Origin: Nakaseomyces glabratus
Lineage: Eukaryota > Ascomycota > Saccharomycetes > Saccharomycetales > Saccharomycetaceae
NCBI RefSeq assembly: GCF_010111755.1
Contig: NC_088952.1
Span: 1 to 64,000 of the forward strand
Direction: 5' to 3'
DNA: 64,000 nucleotides
Part shown: positions 21,041 to 34,513 of the stretch, in pieces
Numbering within the stretch: position 1 is the first letter of the stretch
How the letters are laid out: every line of letters begins with the position of its first letter
The notes under the pieces: generated by a model
What the model was told of the DNA's origin: nothing
The model's input: only the letters and a program-made list of their open reading frames with translations
Databases searched by the model: none
Translations under genes and position numbers: made by a program

Positions 21041-24000
21041 CTAATCAAATGGATCATTTTGGATATTGAAAAGGCGGCTTGTATTATTTGAATTCCTTTT
21101 CCTAACAGTTGGTCCATTTTTTGGAGGTACTAGTTTTCGTGTTTTACCCAAATATGTAATAGATGCCTTGGAACCTCCCACTGTTTTATAAGAAGTTGAA
21201 ACTTTGACTGATTTGTTTCCGTCCTTGAATTTGTCATCAATTGTAAACTTAGAACTGAATGATTGAATAATTGAAGGTCTCTTAAACGACTCAAACTCTT
21301 CAATAACATCTTCCTCATCGTTAATGATTTTTCTAGATGTTGATAATTTTGAACAAAAAGACAAGCTACTATTGGACTTAAGAGCATTCATATCACCAAT
21401 TCCTTTCTCCTTGGACATGATAAAGCTGGGTTGAAATTCCTGTGTGCTCTCATCATTATGCAAAAATGACAGAGTTTTCTGAACAAAATCTTCTGATATA
21501 CGTATTTTCCCTCTTTTATTGGATTTAGCCTCATTATACTCCTTCTCATTATCTTCTTGGGTAATATTCTCCTCCTTCAATTCAATTTGATCTGATAAAT
21601 CATCAAAATTGTTCTTATCTTCTACTAGGTCCACAATCATACTCTCAAAGAAGGCTTTTGATTTCGGATTTTTAGTCAGCTTGTCGGTGTCTTCATTTTC
21701 AAGCATTCGCTGTTTCATTAACTCACGTCTTTTTCTTCTGAATTCTTGTAGTTCAGCGTCTTCATCATCACTAAATTCTAGTTCCATGTCATTACGGCCC
21801 CTTTTTCTAAATCCACCATTTTTTATATCATAAAGAATTTTGTTCACAAGTTTGAGGTCCATTTCTTTATTTTCATCCATAATTTTTTGTCGCAGAGAAG
21901 TTAGATCGACTTCAGTTTTTGAATAATCGTCAATCATTTTCTCCACTTCGGAATCATATTCACCAAAATCATCACCATCTACACCGCCAATACCTCGCCA
22001 TTCATCATCAGATTCTTCAGCCTCTTCTTCAAAGTATTGGTTCACACCTTTATTAGCGAGTTCCTGCAGTTTTTTTCTTTCTTTGACTTCTCTTTCCTGT
22101 TGACGCTTCACTTGCTGTTTGATAGCAGCAATTCTTTCTTGCTCAGTATCAATATCTTCTGAGCTATCATGGTCTTCATTTTCTGGTGAAGTTTCTTGTG
22201 ACTCATCTATTGGTAATCTCTCAGCACTCGATGAAGCATCAGTTATGATGTCATCATTCTGAAAATCACTTTCAGTATCAGAGAACAAGAAAGGCTTCTT
22301 AGATGTACGATGACTCCTTTTGATTTCAATGTCTCCTTCATCATCAACATTGTCAAGCTCTAATTCAATTGGGCCATTTATGACTGCAGGAGAATTATCA
22401 CCTTTATCAGACTCATTGGAATTTTTGAGGCCGTATGTTATTTCTTCCGTATAGTTGATCTGCTGAGAGGATATAGAACTATTATCTACAATATCACTAT
22501 TGGATATATCGCTTTCATCGCCACTGTATTCATAATCTGATTCCATTATTTCCTGTTCAGCTAGTGGTTCATTACTTTCTTTACGTTTTTCTCGTTCACG
22601 AATCTTTAAGTTCCTTTCAATCTCCTTTTCTAAGAGGTCCTCTACCATGACCTTTTGTTTTTCTAAGTCTTCAAAATTGAGACCTCTACTTTCCATCAAT
22701 TCCTTTCTATGAAGCATAATTTGCTGCTTGGTAGCTTTTCGAAGGTTGTTGAATAGTAAGTTTGTAGAATCTTTTTCGTTATGGACCTTTTTTACAGGTT
22801 TTTTTTTTGACAAACGGACTTTAAGGTTTAGCAGGGTTGCTTTTGATTTATTAGAGAGCTTGTATATTACTGCACTATCTACCTCATCGTCAGAATCTGA
22901 TGATAATTGAAGTTTTTTATTCTCTACTTTTTGTTTCAAATTGTTGACATATGCAGGTAATATCATACTTGAGGATTTCCATCTTGGTTTAGAAATGGGT
23001 GATGATCTTAAACTAATACTTGCTGAATGCTCATTGTCGCTACCATTATATTCGGAGGAAGGAGTGACAGAAGTCTTTTGGTCGGTCATAATATCATTGT
23101 TTTCAAGGCTTTCAGAATCACTCAGGTTTTGATCTTTTTGTTTTTCACCTAAAATAGTATCTTCTTCATCTGAGGAGCTGCTATCAAAGTTCTGTAGTAG
23201 TTTTTCCTTTGTAAATTGGGATTTTGCGGGTAGTACATTTGGTGATCTTTTAGGTATATATTCTGTTTGCTTGTCAGTAATTGCTCTTTCATCATTCTCT
23301 AATTCCTGCTCAATCTTTGTTATTGCAAGAACTTCTGTTATTTGTGTATCATCCATCTGAGTGTCGTTCTCTTTAGTCTTATGGACTTCCTCATGAACTA
23401 CATCTATTTGAGTTTCGGATTGTGCTTCTTCAGAAGAATTATTTTTGAATAACGGTAAAATTGAAGTATTGGGGTTAAAATTTGGTGTATGAAGGTCTTT
23501 TGATGACCCAACTGTCTTATCCTCATGGTCTTTAATAGTCTGCAAGTAGCTATTTTGAGTTTCAATGGGTACATGCTGAGTTGCACCTATTATCTGCGTA
23601 GATGCATCCATGGTTTGTCTATAATCGTCATCATCTTTATTGATTTCTACGCTTCTGTCGTTCTGACTAGCAGCTATTTTCTGGGTAGGGATGAGGGGCT
23701 CAGAATCAAATAAGAGAGACTTCCCTACTCCAATGTTAGAGAATAAAAATGACGATGTTTCATGTTCCTCATTCAGGTTAACGGTTGTCACGCTATTATC
23801 CTTCTCTGTGCTTACAATTTGGGTTGCTTGTGTTTCTTCTACACCGTCATTATCATCCAGATCATCATCAATGTCATCATCACTAACCGTTTTATAACTA
23901 CTTCTATTTCTCAGTCTTGATGTATCGTAAGTTGGGTTAATTTTCTTCGGTTTCGAATTCCTAGGGTTAATCCAAATACTGTTCTTTTTACGTTTCTCAT

Positions 24001-24451
24001 ATATCACTTGCGTACTATTTTTGATTATATCAGTTGCATCTAAATCCTCACCACCATCATAATATTCGTTAATAATTTGTGTAGAGATATCGTCCGATTG
24101 ATTTACTACAATATTATTTTGTTCAGAAGAAAATGTTTTTTCTTTAGACTGTTCCTCTATTTGTGGATTGATTAGAGCTCTATCCTCAACTACTTCTGAA
24201 TCTTTAGATTGTGCCAACCGACTCCGTATCGTATCCAGTTTATCGCTAGTCAGAAGAAAACCCTTTTTATTCACATTGTTGAGGAGACGTTCCGAATCTG
24301 AGCTTGTGGAAGCATTATTTGGTACAATCTGATTGCTAGTGTCTTCTCTGGCTATTTCATCTCCTTGGCCTGTTCCAACAACCTGGACTTTTTTATAGGT
24401 AGTTCTTTTTTTTATTTTGACTTGCTCTAGCTCATCAAACAAAAAATCCAT
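21041..24451 (-). CDS. MRC1: S-phase checkpoint mediator Mrc1 (claspin homologue)
   Basis: An 1136-residue replication fork protein that couples the helicase to polymerase epsilon and transmits the Mec1 signal to Rad53. It is very acidic and Ser/Asp-rich. The N-terminal half has many TQ/SQ sites (for example STQIINE, DTQMDDTQITE, SETQID) forming the Mec1 target cluster expected of Mrc1. A charged coiled-coil stretch (about 590-660) and a conserved acidic EEAEESDDEWRGIGG segment (about 810-830) precede the basic C-terminus, which ends in PFD. Length is similar to S. cerevisiae Mrc1 (1096). An MCB element lies about 300 bp upstream. Confidence 0.93.
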   Translation of the reverse strand: MDFLFDELEQVKIKKRTTYKKVQVVGTGQGDEIAREDTSNQIVPNNASTSSDSERLLNNVNKKGFLLTSDKLDTIRSRLAQSKDSEVVEDRALINPQIEEQSKEKTFSSEQNNIVVNQSDDISTQIINEYYDGGEDLDATDIIKNSTQVIYEKRKKNSIWINPRNSKPKKINPTYDTSRLRNRSSYKTVSDDDIDDDLDDNDGVEETQATQIVSTEKDNSVTTVNLNEEHETSSFLFSNIGVGKSLLFDSEPLIPTQKIAASQNDRSVEINKDDDDYRQTMDASTQIIGATQHVPIETQNSYLQTIKDHEDKTVGSSKDLHTPNFNPNTSILPLFKNNSSEEAQSETQIDVVHEEVHKTKENDTQMDDTQITEVLAITKIEQELENDERAITDKQTEYIPKRSPNVLPAKSQFTKEKLLQNFDSSSSDEEDTILGEKQKDQNLSDSESLENNDIMTDQKTSVTPSSEYNGSDNEHSASISLRSSPISKPRWKSSSMILPAYVNNLKQKVENKKLQLSSDSDDEVDSAVIYKLSNKSKATLLNLKVRLSKKKPVKKVHNEKDSTNLLFNNLRKATKQQIMLHRKELMESRGLNFEDLEKQKVMVEDLLEKEIERNLKIREREKRKESNEPLAEQEIMESDYEYSGDESDISNSDIVDNSSISSQQINYTEEITYGLKNSNESDKGDNSPAVINGPIELELDNVDDEGDIEIKRSHRTSKKPFLFSDTESDFQNDDIITDASSSAERLPIDESQETSPENEDHDSSEDIDTEQERIAAIKQQVKRQQEREVKERKKLQELANKGVNQYFEEEAEESDDEWRGIGGVDGDDFGEYDSEVEKMIDDYSKTEVDLTSLRQKIMDENKEMDLKLVNKILYDIKNGGFRKRGRNDMELEFSDDEDAELQEFRRKRRELMKQRMLENEDTDKLTKNPKSKAFFESMIVDLVEDKNNFDDLSDQIELKEENITQEDNEKEYNEAKSNKRGKIRISEDFVQKTLSFLHNDESTQEFQPSFIMSKEKGIGDMNALKSNSSLSFCSKLSTSRKIINDEEDVIEEFESFKRPSIIQSFSSKFTIDDKFKDGNKSVKVSTSYKTVGGSKASITYLGKTRKLVPPKNGPTVRKRNSNNTSRLFNIQNDPFD

Positions 24452-25180
24452 ACTGGGCTTAACTATGCTTCGTGTCTCGGTTTAGTTGTGTTGATTTAAT
24501 AGCGTTCCTAAATTATTTCTTTCTGAATTTGTATTCTTATACCAGGACAATATTGCAATTTGTGAAAGTCTCCATTAACTCTATCTTGGAAAGCCACTAG
24601 AGTAAAAATATAGCTGTGATGAGTTTAAAAATTACTGTATGTTGACCTATTAACAGCTAGTAGTTCGGTTTGTCAATTAAATCCTTTTACTGATAATATA
24701 TATCTTCCTTGATAAGTGCATTTGTTTCAAGTCTGCCCGGTATCACATTTTAGAGACGCGTCTTTTTTCTGAAATTTACAATTCGAGATGAGCTAAAGTG
24801 AGGATCTGAGAAATTCGCGTCTGTCTGTTAAAGGTGAAAATGATAAAGTGCACTCTTGTGACATACTAAAAAGGACACAGTAATTATTAAATTCGAGTAT
24901 ACACGTTATTTAGAACTGAGGGTACTACGAATTATGAATTTAGATTTACCACTTAGCTCATTCTCATATATCAATTAACTGAGTACCTAATAGACAAAGC
25001 AGTCTTTTACTTAGGTTAAATTTAAAGATGGGCGACCATAGTAAAAACGTTTCAAAAGCATTAGAGCTATTATTACATAATAAACCGATTTGCTCAGATG
25101 ATCAATTATGAGGTTTGTGTTATATGCTCTATAGCAGTTGTAATCAATGCATTATTAAATATACATAATCTCTGGTTACT
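24452..25180. other. MRC1 promoter and KRR1 3' flank
   Basis: No gene is seen in this 0.7-kb stretch. It lies upstream of leftward MRC1 and beyond the 3' end of leftward KRR1. It holds the MCB motif described separately and a second CGCGT core near 24812. Confidence 0.6.
24754..24763. promoter_or_regulatory. MCB element upstream of MRC1
   Basis: The palindrome AGACGCGTCT contains a perfect ACGCGT MluI cell-cycle box, 303 bp before the MRC1 ATG. MCBs are bound by MBF (Mbp1-Swi6) and drive G1/S genes, which fits a replication checkpoint gene. Confidence 0.65.
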
Positions 25181-26702
<1,522 letters not shown>

Positions 26703-27068
26703 ATGAGCAAGAAACAAAGCACTAAAACATCGAAGACAAGTAAAACATTTAGTTCGAGATCAAAGAGCTCTGTACCGAAAAAGACTGGTGTTAATAAAAT
26801 CAGTGCATCTGAAAGAAAGAAATCTAAAATATTGACTGCTAGACTCAACAAGGATGCAGATGTTGCTGAATTAAAGATAATTCAGGAACTGAATGATAAC
26901 AAAATTGCTGAAGAGCCTAAGAAAAGGCAAACAGCTTTAGATATGAACTGTTTAGTCAAAGACCAAAAGAGAGACAAGAAAGTACGAGAACATATTGAAA
27001 AAATAAACTCTGAAACAAATTCAGACATGTTAAAACAACTAGAATTGATGTCAGGTTTTTCTCTGTGA
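26703..27068 (+). CDS. ADF1: Small basic nuclear protein, Adf1-like
   Basis: A 121-residue lysine/serine-rich protein (MSKKQSTKTSKTSKTFSSRS...) with a predicted helical C-terminal half. Its position between KRR1 and MIC10, strand and size match S. cerevisiae YCL058W-A (ADF1, about 113 residues), reported there as a transcriptional repressor encoded antisense to FYV5. The very basic N-terminus would suit nucleic-acid binding or nuclear localisation. The name rests on synteny and composition, not on a recognisable domain. It shares its promoter with KRR1, so co-regulation with ribosome biogenesis is possible. Confidence 0.75.
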   Translation: MSKKQSTKTSKTSKTFSSRSKSSVPKKTGVNKISASERKKSKILTARLNKDADVAELKIIQELNDNKIAEEPKKRQTALDMNCLVKDQKRDKKVREHIEKINSETNSDMLKQLELMSGFSL

Positions 27069-27507
27069 CTGATACGCTTACTTGATGGCCTATGGACCTA
27101 ACAATTAATTTGTGATGGATCTCAATAACGTCTGGGCTTCAGCATAGGCATTTTCTATTAATACCGGATTCGTAGAAGTAAAATTTATTCTTTGTGTTTA
27201 GTCTAATTACATAGATAGTTTGAATATAAAAATTATAATATTGATTAAATGCTGTTATCGAAGTGTATCACAAGCTGATGGATACCTCAATTTACTGTCC
27301 CGTAACGATAAATATGGATAGCTGGTGGTTACAAGTTGGAAAAGAACACGATGTCAATATAGGTATTTTCTGCACATTAGATCCAAGTTGCCGCTGGCTA
27401 GATAGCCGGGATTAGCTATCATGCAAAGTAACTCATGATCAGTAGAAGAAACTATTATACTATCATCGTTGGTCATGTCCCGAGTACAGGTGCCCTTTAC
27501 TTTTGTC
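27069..27507. other. 3' region between convergent ADF1 and MIC10
   Basis: No gene was recognised. The last 150 bases are less AT-rich than usual, but no tRNA or snoRNA signature is present. Confidence 0.5.
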
Positions 27508-27774
27508 TTAAACCTTCACTGATCTCAAACCTGCAGTAGAACGGAAGATAGCATCACCTTCAGAATAGCCTCTACCTGCACCGAAGCCTACACCAAGCCA
27601 TACTGGGAAGCTGCGACGCTTAAAGAAAAGCACAGAAGTAACAACACCTACTCCAAAGCCTAGGCCCATTTTAACAATCATATTAGATAAGACAACATCC
27701 CATTTGTCATTTAGAATGGATCTTACAGGTGTGTAGTCAACAGTCTTTGCTTTTGTTTCCTCTTTGTTTGACAT
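27508..27774 (-). CDS. MIC10: MICOS subunit Mic10
   Basis: An 88-residue mitochondrial inner-membrane protein that bends the membrane at crista junctions. It has two short membrane segments separated by a positive loop: [16 protein letters not shown], then KRRSF, then [18 protein letters not shown]. The GxGxG glycine motifs are the oligomerisation signature of Mic10. The size fits S. cerevisiae Mic10 (YCL057C-A, 97 residues), and the position next to PRD1 matches. The ATG at 27774 is the only suitable start. Confidence 0.95.
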   Translation of the reverse strand: MSNKEETKAKTVDYTPVRSILNDKWDVVLSNMIVKMGLGFGVGVVTSVLFFKRRSFPVWLGVGFGAGRGYSEGDAIFRSTAGLRSVKV

Positions 27775-29593
27775 GTTTAGTATAATATTGATTGTAGTGA
27801 CAGAGTTATTAAATAGCGATGGATCTCGTTAGCTTATACTTAGGACTAAATCGGCAGGAATCAGTAGACAGTTATTATGCCGGTTGAAACAGTTGCCAAA
27901 ATGGAAATGAAATGAATAATTGACAGTATTAACAGTTTTCGAATTAGCTTCAGTAATCAGATATGTATTTCAACAGGTTAAGAAAATAGAAATGAATACA
28001 AAAAGCCTGGGAACTATTAAATTTTACAATTAGAAGCTGAATGCAAAGGTAGTCTATAATGAAAGGGTTTTGTTCAGAGAAGAAATATCAAAGATGATTT
28101 TACATTTTCATTCCAAAGTCCAATTAGTTTGAGCCTTACTTCAACAGTCATTCGCTGGTGACGATATCCAATCCTCGACTTCGTCGAAAAGTCTTGCATG
28201 GTAAGTACTATCATCCATACAGTTGTGGAGTATAGAGAGCTACAAATGATTCACAGCTTACTACGATAGAGGTTTATCGAGTTATAGAATGACCAAGATA
28301 TTTACTGGTTGATTGTTATATTATGGGCATTGAACATGGTAGTTTATCATTTCTCTTAAGTTTTTAATCAGTTTACGTTAAATACTATTGAGTATCACTA
28401 ATAATGATACTCAAATATTAAAAAAGTACAATTAGTGTATTCTATTAACACAAATTAACGGGCTTTCACTTCGCTTTGCAATTGAACTTGCTACTTATTC
28501 TCGAGAAAGGGCAGGATAGTGAGAGAGTGAGAAATGAGATAAAGAATAGGGAGGAAACTGAATGTAGATACTACTACAGGGGGGTGGTTGGATGGAGAAA
28601 TTTCGCGGAGGTGATTGGTTAAGCCAAATAGAGAGGAATCGTGGCTAAGTACAGAGGAGTGGTCTATAACTGAAAAACAATTCATAGTAGTCTATGAGCG
28701 GTGTGCTGTATTCAATTTTAGCAGATACGTCAAATTGTGGTCTTGAAGTACCTTTTATGCTAGTGTTTTTTAGTCTTGGATTAGGTTTTTATTAATCACT
28801 CAACGGAAAGTTAAGTAATCTGCCTTTTCTCTTATAGTATTAACTCGAGCCGTGTTTATTGTGAGAATTAATTTCGTCTATTTGCTACCAAATAAATGGC
28901 ATAAGTACATTAACTGTACTCATTTTTTGAGCATAATTAATAGCTTTTGTAAGAGTGAATCGCTAATTTTTTTTTCATTTGGCTTTTATTTATGCATAGT
29001 CAAACTCTTGTACTTTGTAACTATTCTTCAAAAAGAGAAGACATTGAGATAGTACTTTTTTTAATTAAAAGGGAAATCTCTTACTAAGATGTCAATGTTG
29101 GAGAATGGCTATTACCTGAACTTCATTCTGATAAGTGTGTGTGTTCTTGTGAGTTCATTTACGTTAATACTCTAGTGGTGTTAGAACTTCTCAATTTCGT
29201 GTGTGTTATACAATGGGGTTCATTCACTCTATATATAATAGACAAAAAAATTGCTGGTAGCATTGAAATAAAAGACACAATTGTATATCAAGACAACTTC
29301 TTGTTTAAGCTCGTATTTTAGTTGGCTCTAAATTTTGCATGAGTCTTGTGTACAGAAACTAGTGAATACATGCATATCAATTGTCGATAAATAAGTGTGA
29401 TATAAGAGATTTTTCAACAAGCCGACTGGCCCTTAATTTTCGCTCCATTAATTTTTTTAATTTCGTTCCGGTTCTGTCTCTCAGTTTTCTGGTGGCATCT
29501 TGAATTTTGCGCATTGAAAAGAAAACCTCACTGTTTTGTAGTCTAACTTTCCAATTGCTAAGTGATTGGGCTGAGTATATAGTCTAGATCTTC
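27775..29593. other. Long divergent region between MIC10 and PRD1
   Basis: About 1.8 kb with no convincing coding sequence; short frames at 28852-29052 and 29139-29321 look like chance. It should contain both promoters. No RNA gene signature was recognised. Confidence 0.5.
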
Positions 29594-31825
29594 ATGTTTT
29601 CTAGGAGCTTATCCATTATTGGAAGGAGAGTTGGAAACACACTATTTAGGAGCAAGAAAACTACCTTTGCCTTAATTGCACTGCCATTATTTGTCAGCTA
29701 TAGAGGGATTCATTTGAATAATACTTACACTAGTAGCATTAGAAACTACAGTCAATTAGCAAATACTAGGTTCACTAACATGCCGAGCTTGACGCCACCA
29801 CAGTATCCACCTAGCTGGGAGTTCAAGCCAGAAGATATTCTATCACAAACTAAAGAATTTATTGCTAACACTAAATTGTTCTATGACGATTTAGTCGCCA
29901 TTGATAATCCTACTATTGAAAACCTAATTGTACCTTACATCAACCATGAAAATGAAAACGAACTATTGATAAATCAGCTCACCTTTTTACAACATGTTTC
30001 GGAAGATAAAACAATTAGAGATGCGTCTATGGAGGCTACCATGCTATTGCAAGATTTCGAGATCGAATCTGGCTCTAGAGTTGATTTATTTAAACAATTC
30101 GATCTGATCTGGAATCAAATCAAGGATAAGAAGGATGAATTTGAAGATTTCGAAATTTGGCGATTTGTTGAAAAATGTCATAAGGACTATGTTAGGGCTG
30201 GTTTAAATTTGCCTGCCGATAAGCTGGAAAAGGTCAAAGAAATAAAAAAGAAAATAGCCGACAATTGTTTAAAATTCTCTAAAAACTTAGGAGAACAGAA
30301 GGAATATATATTGTTTACCGCTGAAGAGTTGAAGGGTGTTCCAGAAAGTGTCATTGAACAATTTGAAAAAGTTAACGATGAGTTTGGAATTCAAAAATTA
30401 AAAGTTACTTACAAGTATCCTGATATTTTTCCTGTGTTGAAGAATGCTCAAAATCCTGAAACCAGGATGAAGGCATTCATGGGTGATCAGAATAAGGTTC
30501 CCGAAAACGAGCATTTGTTTAAAGATACTTTGAAATTGAGAAATGAACTTGCCTTAGTCCTAGGATATGATACGTATGCTAACTATAACTTGGATATTAA
30601 AATGGCAAAAAATGCGGATACGGTGCTGTCCTTTGTGAATGATCTGATTGTGAAACTTCAAGACCCAGCCAAGAAGGAACTGGATATCTTAAAGAACTTG
30701 AAAAAACAAGAATTTGAAAATGAATTCAACATGGTATATGATGGTGATTATTATATTTGGGATCACAGATACTATGACAACAAATATCTAAAAGAGAATT
30801 TCAATGTCGATGAGGAAAAAATTGCTGAATACTATCCCTTGGAATCCACAATTGATGGTATGTTGAAAATTTACGAGACGCTTTTGAAGCTAAAATTTGT
30901 TGAAGTCAAGGAAAACAAGAAAACTTGGCATGATGATGTCAAACAATTAGCAGTATGGAAGTTAGATACTCCTGAAAACCCAGAATTTGTTGGTTGGATC
31001 TTCTTCGATTTACATCCAAGAGACGGTAAATATGGGCATGCAGCAAACTTTGGTTTGTCATCCTCATATATAAGTGCAAATGGTACTAGGTCATATCCTA
31101 TTACCGCTTTGGTATGTAACTTTTCCAAGTCTACCAAAGATAAACCATCATTGTTGAAGCATAGCGAAATTACTACCTTTTTCCATGAATTAGGGCATGG
31201 TATTCATGACTTAGTTGGAAACAATAGAATAGGTAGATTCAATGGTCCAGGTGCTGTACCTTGGGATTTTGTTGAAGCTCCCTCTCAAATGCTAGAATTT
31301 TGGACTTGGAATACAAAAGAGCTACTATCATTATCACAAAATTATAAGGATAACGCAAAAATTGATACCAAGCTGTTAGAGTCGTTGATTAAAACCAAGC
31401 ATGTCAATGGGGCTTTGTTTGCTTTGAGACAGCTACATTTTGGCCTATTCGATATGAAGGTTCACATGATGAGTGCTGAAGAGTTAGACAAATTGGACAT
31501 CAAAAAATTGTGGAATGACCTTAGAGAAAAGATCTGTCTAATTTCTAACGGTGACCAGCCAACCACCGGCTATAACTCGTTTGGTCATATAATGTCTGGC
31601 TCGTACAGTGCAGGTTACTATGGTTATATGTGGGCGGAAGTTTTTGCTACTGACATGTACTACACAAAATTCAAAGCAGACCCATTGAATCCGGAGGTTG
31701 GTGTCAAGTATAGGGATATTGTTCTAGCGCGTGGTGGTTTATACGAGATTGACGATAACTTGGAGGAGTTCTTGGGTAGAAAGCCTGCAAAGGATGCATT
31801 CCTGGAAGAATTGGGTTTACATTAG
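29594..31825 (+). CDS. PRD1: M3-family zinc oligopeptidase, saccharolysin-type
   Basis: A 743-residue thimet-like metallopeptidase that degrades short peptides in the cytosol and the mitochondrial intermembrane space. The zinc site is HELGH (H531, E532, H535) with the third ligand Glu561 in DFVEAPSQMLEFW. The C-terminal substrate-binding region YNSFGHIMSGSYSAGYYGYMWAEVFATDMY is typical of the M3 family. The first about 45 residues are basic and hydroxylated (MFSRSLSIIGRRVGNTLFRS), with a hydrophobic stretch; this could be a mitochondrial targeting sequence. A later in-frame Met at residue 63 (MPSLTPPQYPPSW) would give a cytosolic form of more usual length. This suggests dual localisation through two starts, which is inference. 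Confidence 0.96.
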   Translation: MFSRSLSIIGRRVGNTLFRSKKTTFALIALPLFVSYRGIHLNNTYTSSIRNYSQLANTRFTNMPSLTPPQYPPSWEFKPEDILSQTKEFIANTKLFYDDLVAIDNPTIENLIVPYINHENENELLINQLTFLQHVSEDKTIRDASMEATMLLQDFEIESGSRVDLFKQFDLIWNQIKDKKDEFEDFEIWRFVEKCHKDYVRAGLNLPADKLEKVKEIKKKIADNCLKFSKNLGEQKEYILFTAEELKGVPESVIEQFEKVNDEFGIQKLKVTYKYPDIFPVLKNAQNPETRMKAFMGDQNKVPENEHLFKDTLKLRNELALVLGYDTYANYNLDIKMAKNADTVLSFVNDLIVKLQDPAKKELDILKNLKKQEFENEFNMVYDGDYYIWDHRYYDNKYLKENFNVDEEKIAEYYPLESTIDGMLKIYETLLKLKFVEVKENKKTWHDDVKQLAVWKLDTPENPEFVGWIFFDLHPRDGKYGHAANFGLSSSYISANGTRSYPITALVCNFSKSTKDKPSLLKHSEITTFFHELGHGIHDLVGNNRIGRFNGPGAVPWDFVEAPSQMLEFWTWNTKELLSLSQNYKDNAKIDTKLLESLIKTKHVNGALFALRQLHFGLFDMKVHMMSAEELDKLDIKKLWNDLREKICLISNGDQPTTGYNSFGHIMSGSYSAGYYGYMWAEVFATDMYYTKFKADPLNPEVGVKYRDIVLARGGLYEIDDNLEEFLGRKPAKDAFLEELGLH

Positions 31826-34513
31826 AGGTATACTATTATAAAAAAAATATTGTGCAGTATAGATGTCTTTTTAAGACAACTTTGCATGTTTTGAAAAGAC
31901 ATTCCCACATATTTTTACATTATGTTATGGTTATATGCTCTATTTCATCTAATAAACTTGTAGTATCTATTAATAAAAATATGACATGTGCCAAGAACGT
32001 TTTTTTGCCATCAGAAATTAGAAGTAAACGATTCTGAACAGAAAATTTTCTTCAAAGATGTATTTGATATCGTTTTCATTGCGAATCAGTTAATACACTA
32101 TTTTAAAATCCATCTTTTCTCGGACGTCCAAATATTATGATAACGGTTTTAGTCTATCGAGCAACGGGTTCTTTCTGTATTTGATATAATGGCCATAACT
32201 ATAGAATTAGTATAGAGCTAAAAGCTACGAACTAAGCATACTAGCAAGCTTAAGGATGGAAAACATAATGTACGAACCTACTCGATTAGAAAAACCAGCA
32301 AACACTTAGTTTTAGCTACCCCGCTTTCTCGAAACAATGTTCCGGGTAACATTAAATTTGGGAGGGAAAATTTTTTGTTGTTTTGGTTGGGTGGCGTTCT
32401 GCGCACATATGAGCATATTGAATCACTGTTTTAGCGTGGTTTTTAAGCCGTTTTGAACCTGAAAAGTAGCTAGAGATATGTAGTACACTCTCCTTTATAT
32501 ATGTGTGATTTTTTGCGTTTGTTAGAGCTCATATTGTGTCCAAAATAGTCATTTGTAGACGCCCAAAGGGTATCCCAATACTAAGGTTGGACTCCTTTTC
32601 AGTGTGTTGGAAACGTTACCCGGCTACAAGAATTTACCCTCTCATCTCTGGTTGTCTCGACTCCCTCCCTGCCTCCCTACAAACAAATGCACATGTGCAC
32701 TAAGAAGCAAGTTTCTTCCAGAATAGGAAAACTTAACGTACAAACTACCGTAGGTGTCGACTCTTGGCCATAGTTAAGATATCATTTAGTCATTTTTGCT
32801 CAGAGGAAGAGCTTAGTTAAAGCTGTCTTCTGCCCTTGTCTTTACGACGCCTCTTGCTTTCTTATTGGAATTTTGCAACACCGTCCACCACCTGCGCCAG
32901 TGCGATGTTTTCTGCACACTTATTGGCAGCTTCTAGAAAGAACGATAAAGTGAGAAAATAGATGACGAGGATAGAAAACGAGATTCTACGGTAGTTTCTC
33001 AGCTAGCAAAGTTCAATTTTTACCCAGCTTATCAATTCTGTAACTTCGATGGCTTTCCAAAAGCAGCAGAAAAACTTGTCCAACTTGAGTTACCCTCACC
33101 CAAAACGGGGTTACCCTCCTTAGTTTTATGGAGGTTGTCCAATCAAAATCGAGTTTTATCTTTTTTCACGCGTTGAAAAAGGCGGCATTCCAGACGCGAG
33201 TATAAATACAGAACTCTTTTTTCATCCCTGGTTATCCAATCCTGAGACCAGAATTTTCGTTTTTTGCCGAATTTTTTTTTTTTTTGGGAAAATCTTTTTT
33301 TTGTTCACTTTTTACGGTCGAATCTTTTTTTAAGTTTGAGAGGTTTTTGTTTTTTTCGATTTCAACTTCTATTTTAGTTTCTCTTTTAGTACTTGGTTTT
33401 CTTAGACTCTTTTTTTTATTCTGGTTCTTCTTAGTTTTTTCTTCAAATTTTTTTCTCCTTTAGAAGAGACCGAAGAAAATTATTTTCTCCAATTTTGGTA
33501 CATCCTTCATATATTTAAATACGGGGATACCATCACGCTTCTTTCGATACTACTCAACGAAGGATCATACAGCTAATTTCATTTTGTTCTAAAATCTTTG
33601 TTTGTTGTTTTGCTTTCCTATTAGAAAAAGTATTTTTATTAATTTATTAATCTTTCTTCTTTTCTTTTTAATTATTTTTGTGAGTGTTAATATTTCCAAA
33701 AAAAAAAAAAGAAAATTAACTAAGAAGAAACAAGAAGGAAAAATTATTATAATACTACTTGCAGGAGCTTATTACTAAACTGGATTTGCAAGAATTTTAG
33801 TTTTTTTTTATCATAGCGCTAGAAGGTTATTTTAGTATAACATCTACCGTTAGTTTGTTGCTTTTTTTTTCGGGTTATTTTTTATTCTAACACTGGTTTT
33901 TTACTCTAAAGGTGGAAAAAGATAATTTTTTCGATCTTATTTTTTTTCTTATTTAATTCTCTACTTCTAAGCTTTTTTCAAGAAGAGAATAATTTAGGAA
34001 ACGCTCAGCTGTTATAAGAGGTAAACGAATAGAACTTTGGATCGTTAAAAGGTATATTTGACGGTTTATCATTGTTTCTTTTGTTTCAAGACTTAGTTCG
34101 ATTTGTTTGTTAAATCGATAGATTGTGTTTGTCATTTTTTGTTTTATTTCACATCGAAGTTAATTTAACCTTAATATCAATAAGGTTATTTCGTGTATTT
34201 GATAATACAAAAACTGATATCTGGAGATACATTACTATACTAAATCTACTCTTCATTATTATTTCAAAAAGATAAAACCAAGGAAACTCCTTTATTTTTT
34301 TGAAAGCTATAAGAAAAGGTAAAAAGGATTAGAATAAAAAAAGGATTACAATACAAGGGAAACTTAAAATTCTTATTTTTTTGCATACAGTTATTTCTCA
34401 ATTTTGAAGCATCTAATAATTATAATAGAGGTTTCTTTATTGATCAATTGGTTTTTTTGTCATTATTTTTTTTGTTTTTTCAATTCTGCTTTTTTATCAA
34501 TAAACTTACAACA
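31826..34513. promoter_or_regulatory. Long upstream region with compact promoter and T-rich leader
   Basis: A 2.7-kb region. Reb1-type sites CGGGTAA (32343-32349) and TTACCCG (32616-32622) lie in its middle. A compact promoter follows: CCAAT (33139-33143), ACGCGT (33168-33173) and TATAAATA (33201-33208). From about 33240 to 34510 the plus strand is strongly T-rich with many poly-T runs and no coding frame. If the TATA box is used, the mRNA for the gene at 34514 has a leader of about 1.2-1.3 kb. Confidence 0.6.
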